Source: an uncultured Oscillospiraceae bacterium
GTDB taxonomy: Bacteria; Bacillota; Clostridia; Oscillospirales; Ruminococcaceae
NCBI GenBank assembly: GCA_949295465.1
Contig: CASFKY010000076.1
Location: forward strand, 1-44,661
Direction of reading: 5' to 3'
DNA: 44,661 nt
In this document: piece after piece, positions 39,794-44,661 of the stretch
How the letters are laid out: each line of letters starts with the position of its first letter
How positions within the stretch are numbered: the first letter of the stretch is position 1
The notes under the pieces: model-generated
What the model was told of the DNA's origin: nothing
What the model saw: only the letters and a program-made list of their open reading frames with translations
The model's database searches: none
Program-made: the position numbers and the translations under genes

Positions 39794-39809
39794 GGGGCTC
39801 CCTCCCTTC

Positions 39810-40850
39810 TCATCCCATGGCCGTCAGGATGCCCGCCAGAGGCAGCATCACCGAGAGGAGCACTGCCCCCACCGACAGGGTCAGAAAACCGGTGAGCAGG
39901 GGCTCGGCCCCATCCACCAGGGCGTAGATCTTCTCCTCCGCGTCCCGGGCCGACACCTCTGCCAGCCGGCCGAGGGTCTCCTCCAGCCGGCCGGCCCGGC
40001 TGCCGCTGAGCAGCATCCGGCCATACAGGGGCGAAAGCACCCGGTGGGCATAAAAGGTCTGGGCCAGGCTCTCCCCCTCGTCCATCTCCTGCTGACAGAC
40101 TTCCAGGGTTTTGGCCAGGGCGCTGTGGCCGCACAGCGGGCGGGCCTGCCGCAGGGCGTCATCCTCCCGCAGGCCGCTGGCCAGAAGGGCGCGCAGGGCC
40201 CCCACACACCGGGCCAGGGCCAGCTGGCGCAGGGCCGGGCCGGTGCCGGGCAGTTTTTCCAGCAGGCGGCCCAGACCAGGGCGCAGAGCCTCCACCCGAG
40301 ACGCCCCCGCCCCGGCCAGCAGAGCCAGACAGAACAGCCCCACCAGGACAAGGGCCGCCCAGCCCACCCCGCCGGCAACGGTGATATACCCATAGGAGGA
40401 GGCCGCCAGGCTGCCGGACAGGCTGTCGTAGACTCCCTCGAACACCGGCAGCACTCCCCGCACCAGCACCAGCAGGATCAGGCACATGAAGAGCAGCAGC
40501 GCCACCGGGTAGATCAGCGCGTTTTTCAGCCGGACGGCCAGGGCGTCCTGCTTGTCGTAGTATTCGGCCAGGGCCTCCAGGGTCTCCTGGGTGCGGCCGG
40601 CGCCCTGGCCCGCCTCCAGCAGCCGGCAGGCATAGTCGGGCAGGGCACCCGTATCGGCCAGGGCACCCGCCAGGTCCCGCCCCTCGTCCGCCGCCTTTGC
40701 GGCCCGGCTCAGCACCTGGCCCATCAGGCCGCCGGCGTCCCGGGACAGCAGGTCCAGGGCCTCGGCGCCCCCCGCGCCCCCGGCCAGCAGCATGGCCAGC
40801 TCCTCGCAGAGGAGGCTCACCCCCCGGGCCTTCAGTTTTGTTTGTGCCAT
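39810..40850 (-). CDS. PilC/GspF-type inner-membrane platform protein
   Basis: The 346-residue protein has two copies of the GspF domain: an N-terminal helical repeat (LCEELAMLLAGGAGGAEALDLL, about 14-35), a helix pair (about 112-180), then the second repeat (CVGALRALLASGLREDDALRQA, about 205-226) and a final membrane helix (about 316-345). It anchors the ATPase and the growing fibre at the inner face of the membrane. It is somewhat shorter than usual PilC (about 400). ATG 40850. Confidence 0.88.
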   Translation of the reverse strand: MAQTKLKARGVSLLCEELAMLLAGGAGGAEALDLLSRDAGGLMGQVLSRAAKAADEGRDLAGALADTGALPDYACRLLEAGQGAGRTQETLEALAEYYDKQDALAVRLKNALIYPVALLLFMCLILLVLVRGVLPVFEGVYDSLSGSLAASSYGYITVAGGVGWAALVLVGLFCLALLAGAGASRVEALRPGLGRLLEKLPGTGPALRQLALARCVGALRALLASGLREDDALRQARPLCGHSALAKTLEVCQQEMDEGESLAQTFYAHRVLSPLYGRMLLSGSRAGRLEETLGRLAEVSARDAEEKIYALVDGAEPLLTGFLTLSVGAVLLSVMLPLAGILTAMG

Positions 40851-40880
40851 GATCTCTCTCCTTGCCGCCGGGCGGCCTTG

Positions 40881-41843
40881 CTAGTAAACATACCGATCGG
40901 TGTAGTTGGCGTCGTCGGCCAGATATTGGGCGGAGGCGCCGCTGGCCGCAAAGGTGATGTCCACCCGCTGCCATTGGCCCGGGTTTGCCCGGATCTCCAC
41001 CGTGATCCACCCCTCGTCCCGGATATAGATCTGGTTCCAGGCGTGGTAGATCCCGTCCGGCGCCACATAGCCGGTGATCAGCCGGGTGGGCACCCCCTGG
41101 CTTCGGAGCATGGCCGCCGCCAGGGCCGCATAGTCAAAACAGATCCCCTTGCCGGCGGCCAGGGTCTCGTCCGGGTCGGGCAGGTAGCCGCTCTGCACCG
41201 TATCGGCCTTGGGCTGGTCGTAGGAGATGTGGTCCACCAGATACCCGTACACCGCCGCCGCCAGCTGGGTGGAATCCCCGCAGTCCCGGGCCAGCTGCCC
41301 GGCCAGGGCCACACAGGCCGAATCCCGGGTATAGGCCACCATCTGGCTGGGCCGCAGGTAGGGCTGGAACTCATCCGCCAGCTCCACCGGCACTTCCTGG
41401 GCCCAGGTCTCGGCATAGGTGCTGCCGGAGATGTTCTCCATCACCCGCAGCTGGTAGCTGCCGTCCCCCATGTTCAGGGGCACCGATACCGGCGAGCCGT
41501 CCTGGGGCAGCCAGTACTTGTACTGGCTCTCTCCCATGCTCACCAGCAGCACCACCGCCTGGTTGCTCTGGCTCTCGGCGGCAAGGTAGCCCTGGGCCGT
41601 GTGGCTCAGATCCAGCCGGGCGGCCCCGCAGTCCTGAGCGGCCCCCTCCTCAAAGGGGCTGTCCGCAAAGGGGGGCGCCTGGTAGGGGGCCGTTTCCGCC
41701 TCCTCCCCGCTCTGGGCCGGAGCCGACGCCCCGACCGATCCCCCCGGCCCGGCCGAGGAGGCGCAGCCCGCCAGCAATGCGAATGCCGCGCAAAGGCACA
41801 GGGCCCGCAGCTTTTTGTGCCCGGGCCTTTGCTTTTGCCGCAT
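40881..41843 (-). CDS. Transglutaminase-like lipoprotein
   Basis: The 320-residue protein has a lipoprotein signal ending in LLAGC (Cys27), a Ser/Gly/Pro-rich linker, a beta domain and a transglutaminase-like core with GKGICFDYAALAAAMLR (Cys235), YHAWNQIYI (His267) and GWITVEI, where the usual triad Asp is Glu283. Such proteases/transamidases act on cell-surface peptides. ATG 41843 has AAGGAGG 7 bases upstream. It is the gene just before the PilC-like gene (30-base gap), so it may process or crosslink the surface structure; this is an inference. Confidence 0.85.
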   Translation of the reverse strand: MRQKQRPGHKKLRALCLCAAFALLAGCASSAGPGGSVGASAPAQSGEEAETAPYQAPPFADSPFEEGAAQDCGAARLDLSHTAQGYLAAESQSNQAVVLLVSMGESQYKYWLPQDGSPVSVPLNMGDGSYQLRVMENISGSTYAETWAQEVPVELADEFQPYLRPSQMVAYTRDSACVALAGQLARDCGDSTQLAAAVYGYLVDHISYDQPKADTVQSGYLPDPDETLAAGKGICFDYAALAAAMLRSQGVPTRLITGYVAPDGIYHAWNQIYIRDEGWITVEIRANPGQWQRVDITFAASGASAQYLADDANYTDRYVY

Positions 41844-41886
41844 AGAACGCCTCCTTTGCCGATACATATGGTATTGCCCCGAGACC

Positions 41887-43530
41887 TCAGCGCCGCCGCC
41901 CGGTGGACAGTTTTTCCGGGTGGTGCAGGTCGGCCTTGAGCAGATGCTTTTTCACATCCATCAGGCACTGGGAGGCCATGGACAGACGGTCCACCCCCAG
42001 CCGCAGATAGTGCTCGGCCATGCGGGGCTGGCCCGCGGCCAGCCCGCAGACGCAGACCGGGATCTTGGCCTCCCGGGCGGCGTCCACCGTCATCTGGACC
42101 AGACGGTCCACCCCCAGGCTGTCGGTGCGGAAATATTTCTCCACCGCCGGGTCCATCCGATCGGCGGCGCAGGTGTACTGGGCCAGGTCGTTGGTGCCGA
42201 TGCTGAAGAACTGGCATCCATGGGCGGCCAGCTCCCGGGCGGTGAGGGCCGCCCCCGGCACCTCGATCATGCAGCCGAAGGTCAGGTCCTCCTTAAAGGC
42301 CACCGACCGCTTGCGCAGGTTTTCCCGGGCGGCGTCCACCAGTTCCATGGCCTCGTCCCACTCGCTCACGTCCCCCACCATGGGGAACATCACCCGCAAT
42401 TCTCCCCGGGCCCCCGCCCGCAAAAGGGCATAGATCTGGGGCATAAAAATGTCCTGCCGCTGGAGGCAGAGCCGCAGCCCCCGCAGCCCCAGGGCCGGGT
42501 TGGGCCCGGGCTTGAGGCTGACCCCATCCGAAAACTTGTCGGCCCCGATGTCATAGGTGCGGATGGTCACCGGCCTGCCCCCCGCGGCGGCCAGGCAGCT
42601 CACATAGAAATAGAACTGCTCCTCTTCGGGGGGAATGCGGCTGCCCGCCAGGGCAAACTCGGTGCGCAGCAGCCCCACCTCCTGGGCGCCGCAGGCCACC
42701 GCCGCCTCAATATCGTCGGGGCCGCTGCAATTGCCCAGCAGCCGGAAGGGCACCCCGTCCGCAGTGCGGCAGGGGGCATGCAGCAGGGCCTCCCAGTCGG
42801 CGGTGTGGCGGCTGCTGGCGTTCTTCTGCTCCAGAATGCGGGCCTGACAGGCCTCGTCCGGCTCCAGGATCAGCTCCCCCTGCACCCCGTCCAGGGCCGC
42901 CTGCATCCCGTCGCAGTTTTCCAGAAAATCGCTGTCCACCTTGATGAGGGCCGGGATACCCAGAGTCTGGGCCACCAGGGCCGCATGGCTCTGGGCGCTG
43001 CCCTCCACGGTCACAATGCCCAGGATCATCCCGCTGCCCGCCGAGAAGATGTCGGTGGGGTAGAGGGTCTCGCTGGCCAGGATCATGGGCTCGGTGAGAT
43101 GCAGCCGCTCCCGGGGCTTGCCGTCCAGGATGGAGACCACCCGGCGGCAGACATCCAGCACATCGGTGGCCCGGTCGGCGATATAGCTGTCGTCCACCTG
43201 CTGGAGCCGGCGGGCAAAGATCTCGCTGGCCCGCTCCACCGCCTCGGCGCTGCCGGTGCCCGAGAGGATAAAGTCGCCCACCGCCTTTACCAGTACCTCG
43301 TCGTCCAGCAGCACCCGCTGGAACAGCAGGATGTCCTTTTCCTCGCCGGTGGCCCGCTCTTCCAGTTCTTCCAGCTCGTTTTTGGCGATGACCACCGCCG
43401 CATCAAAGAGCGCCCGCTCCCGCAGAGGGCCCTGCACGGTGCGGCTCACATTGCCGATGCCGTGGTCAATCCGCTTGATCTTGCCCAGCGCATACCCGCC
43501 GGACACTGCCTGCCCCTTAAAAACCCGCAT
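41887..43530 (-). CDS. ptsI: Phosphoenolpyruvate-protein phosphotransferase (PTS enzyme I-like)
   Basis: The 547-residue protein has the enzyme I layout: N-terminal HPr-binding helices, the swivelling domain with phospho-His182 in GSAQSHAALVAQTLGIPA, and the PEP-binding barrel with LLRTEFAL, the FKEDLTFGCMIEVPGAA strand and the active-site Cys in VCVCGLAAGQP. It takes phosphate from PEP for HPr. ATG 43530 follows AAAGGAG. It is shorter than typical (about 570) and has no HPr gene beside it. It is 43 bases upstream of the transglutaminase gene, so it may share the transcript with the pilus-like operon. Confidence 0.9.
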   Translation of the reverse strand: MRVFKGQAVSGGYALGKIKRIDHGIGNVSRTVQGPLRERALFDAAVVIAKNELEELEERATGEEKDILLFQRVLLDDEVLVKAVGDFILSGTGSAEAVERASEIFARRLQQVDDSYIADRATDVLDVCRRVVSILDGKPRERLHLTEPMILASETLYPTDIFSAGSGMILGIVTVEGSAQSHAALVAQTLGIPALIKVDSDFLENCDGMQAALDGVQGELILEPDEACQARILEQKNASSRHTADWEALLHAPCRTADGVPFRLLGNCSGPDDIEAAVACGAQEVGLLRTEFALAGSRIPPEEEQFYFYVSCLAAAGGRPVTIRTYDIGADKFSDGVSLKPGPNPALGLRGLRLCLQRQDIFMPQIYALLRAGARGELRVMFPMVGDVSEWDEAMELVDAARENLRKRSVAFKEDLTFGCMIEVPGAALTARELAAHGCQFFSIGTNDLAQYTCAADRMDPAVEKYFRTDSLGVDRLVQMTVDAAREAKIPVCVCGLAAGQPRMAEHYLRLGVDRLSMASQCLMDVKKHLLKADLHHPEKLSTGRRR

Positions 43531-43598
43531 AGGAACGCTCCTTTCTATCGCCGGGGCGGAGTTTGTCTCCCTTTGGCCCGGCATTTTTCCTTGTCTGT

Positions 43599-43627
43599 AT
43601 TATAGACGAACTGACCCGAATTCGCAA
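43599..43627 (-). promoter_or_regulatory. Promoter of the ptsI-pilus region
   Basis: On the minus strand TTGCGA (43627-43622), 17-base spacer, TATAAT (43604-43599), about 70 bases before ATG 43530. Confidence 0.75.
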
Positions 43628-43642
43628 CGCAAAGCCGCGCTT

Positions 43643-43671
43643 TTGCCTTTTCTGCCAGGAGATGATATACT
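43643..43671 (+). promoter_or_regulatory. Promoter of the mscS gene
   Basis: TTGCCT (43643-43648), 17-base spacer, TATACT (43666-43671), 38 bases before ATG 43710. Confidence 0.7.
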
Positions 43672-43709
43672 TGTCGTGGACCGACTCTTTTGGGAAAGGA
43701 TTGTCTAAA

Positions 43710-44522
43710 ATGGAAACATTTCTCACATTCTTGTACACCAACGGCACCAATTTTGGCCTCAAGCTCCTCTATGCCCTCCTCGTGCTGGTGGTGGGGCTGC
43801 GGCTGATCCGCTGGCTGATGCGCCGGCTGGAGAAGGGTTCCTCCTTCCACAAGCTGGACGCAGGGCTTCAGTCCTTTTTGCGCAGTTTTCTGCGCATCGT
43901 CCTGTACATCCTGCTGGCGCTGTGCCTGGTGGGGATTCTGGATATTCCCACCACCGGCTTTGTCACCATGCTGGCCAGCTGCAGCGTGGCCCTGGGCCTC
44001 GCCTTGCAGGGGGCGCTGGGCAACTTTGCCGGCGGGCTGATGCTGCTCTTCTTCAAGCCCTTCAAGGTGGGGGACTATGTGGAGGCCAGCGGCTACTCCG
44101 GCACGGTCAAGGCCATCACGGTTTTTTACACCGTCCTCTCCACTGTGGACAACAAGACCATCACCCTGCCCAACGGCAACCTCACCAACGCGGCAGTGGT
44201 GAACTACTCCTCCGAGGGGATCCGCCGGGTGGATATGACCTTCTCCGCCTCCTACGACAGCGACATCGACCAGGTCAAGCAGATCATTCTGGACGTGGTG
44301 GCGGCCCACCCCATGGCTCTCACCGGCCCCGAGGCGCCGGACGCTCCCCTGGCCCGGATGAGCGCCCAGAAGGACAGCTGCCTGGAGTTCACCCTGCGGG
44401 TGTGGTGCCGGGCCGAAAACTACTGGACCCTCTTCTACGACCTGAACGAGGGGGTCAAAAAGGCCTTTGACGCCCATCACATCGAGATCCCCTTCCCCCA
44501 GCTGGACATTCACACCCGATAA
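43710..44522 (+). CDS. mscS: Small-conductance mechanosensitive channel (MscS)
   Basis: The 270-residue protein has three membrane helices (about 14-30, 58-78 and 84-110). The third is the pore helix, with the small-residue pattern CSVALGLALQGALGNFAGG, followed by LFFKPFKVGDYVEASG and the beta-domain motif LPNGNLTNAAVVNYS. It opens when membrane tension rises and lets solutes out on osmotic downshock. Length and layout match MscS (about 286). GGGAAAGGA precedes ATG 43710. It is a single-gene unit divergent from ptsI. Confidence 0.94.
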   Translation: METFLTFLYTNGTNFGLKLLYALLVLVVGLRLIRWLMRRLEKGSSFHKLDAGLQSFLRSFLRIVLYILLALCLVGILDIPTTGFVTMLASCSVALGLALQGALGNFAGGLMLLFFKPFKVGDYVEASGYSGTVKAITVFYTVLSTVDNKTITLPNGNLTNAAVVNYSSEGIRRVDMTFSASYDSDIDQVKQIILDVVAAHPMALTGPEAPDAPLARMSAQKDSCLEFTLRVWCRAENYWTLFYDLNEGVKKAFDAHHIEIPFPQLDIHTR

Positions 44523-44529
44523 GTCAGGA

Positions 44530-44652
44530 CCCCCGGCAAAGCCGGGGGCTTGAGAAAGCCCTGGAAGGGCATAATACAGACAACGCCCCTGAAGGGGCCG
44601 CGAATGGGTCGGCCAACTGCATTGCTGACTCATGGCGTGCCCCTTAAGGGGC
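44530..44652. repeat. Cluster of four short GC-rich hairpins at the window edge
   Basis: Four inverted repeats follow mscS: CCCCCGGC-AAA-GCCGGGGG (44530-44548), GCCCT-GGA-AGGGC (44558-44570), GCCCCT-GA-AGGGGC (44585-44598) and the perfect palindrome GCCCCTTAAGGGGC (44639-44652), the last followed by TGTTTT. The first may serve as the mscS terminator although only CTTG follows. The regular series suggests a dispersed palindromic repeat, a structured RNA or the end of a mobile element continuing beyond the window. Confidence 0.6.
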
Positions 44653-44661
44653 TGTTTTATG

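Noticed and set aside
40044-43605. Two long plus-strand frames opposite the PilC-like, transglutaminase and ptsI genes
   Set aside because: Shadows of well-supported minus-strand genes; products have no recognisable motifs.
44615-44635. CATTGCTGA near the window end resembles the variable arm of the serine tRNAs
   Set aside because: Only about 10-13 bases match, with no acceptor, D or T arms around it, so it is most likely chance.
1-44661. CRISPR arrays, rRNA genes and transposase genes
   Set aside because: No evenly spaced direct repeats, no rRNA-like sequence and no transposase motif were seen in the window.

Overview
The window reads as chromosomal DNA of a GC-rich (roughly 65% by eye) Gram-positive gut-type anaerobe of the class Clostridia, most like the Oscillospiraceae/Ruminococcaceae. 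Reasons: strong AGGAGG-type ribosome sites, SigA promoters of the TTGACA-N17-TATAAT kind, many hairpin-plus-T-run terminators, lipoprotein signals, and Firmicutes-typical families (ECF vitamin/nucleoside transporters, KipI/KipA, DUF4830, YfcC, LrgAB, DegV). No genus can be assigned from sequence reading alone.

Layout. 1-200: AT-rich edge with a possible C-terminal remnant of another gene. 206-667: low-molecular-weight tyrosine phosphatase. 725-4873 (minus): a dedicated ECF transporter (S, T, A, A') ending with a PfkB-like kinase. 5145-7026: M24-fold peptidase and a tail-anchored exported protein. 7095-10739: a Fur/Zur-type regulator with its own 7-1-7 operator, then a zinc/manganese ABC importer (ZnuA-C-B) and a coupled lipoprotein. 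10899-13727: small membrane protein, TetR regulator, PutP-type sodium symporter. 13806-19804: a LysR regulator divergent from a 5-oxoprolinase operon (UPF0317/YcsI, NRAMP-like YcsG, PxpB, PxpC, PxpA). 19977-21218: hisS. 21306-25040: aminotransferase, MerR regulator and YfcC-type carrier, tied together by two matching operator-promoters. 25199-26589: ECF sigma factor and its presumed anti-sigma partner. 26707-26939: two serine tRNAs. 27057-28484: rpoN. 28928-31236: aspartate aminotransferase and a LysR regulator. 31292-33556: two-component system. 33865-36727: DUF4830 protein, DegV, LrgA-LrgB. 37078-43530 (minus): PtsI-like enzyme, transglutaminase lipoprotein, and a compact pilus/type II secretion-like operon (PilC-like, four pseudopilin-like proteins, PilT-like ATPase). 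43710-44522: MscS channel, followed by a hairpin-rich stretch at the window edge.

How the parts work together. The metal importer, ECF transporter, PutP, YfcC and YcsG genes make this an uptake-rich region. The most suggestive systems are (1) the 5-oxoprolinase operon, whose NRAMP-fold transporter has lost all the residues that bind metal in true NRAMPs and so probably carries an organic substrate such as 5-oxoproline, and (2) the pilus-like operon, which has a retraction-type ATPase and platform protein but no extension ATPase, no prepilin peptidase and no canonical prepilin in view. Neither function is proven here; both are inferences from residues and gene order.
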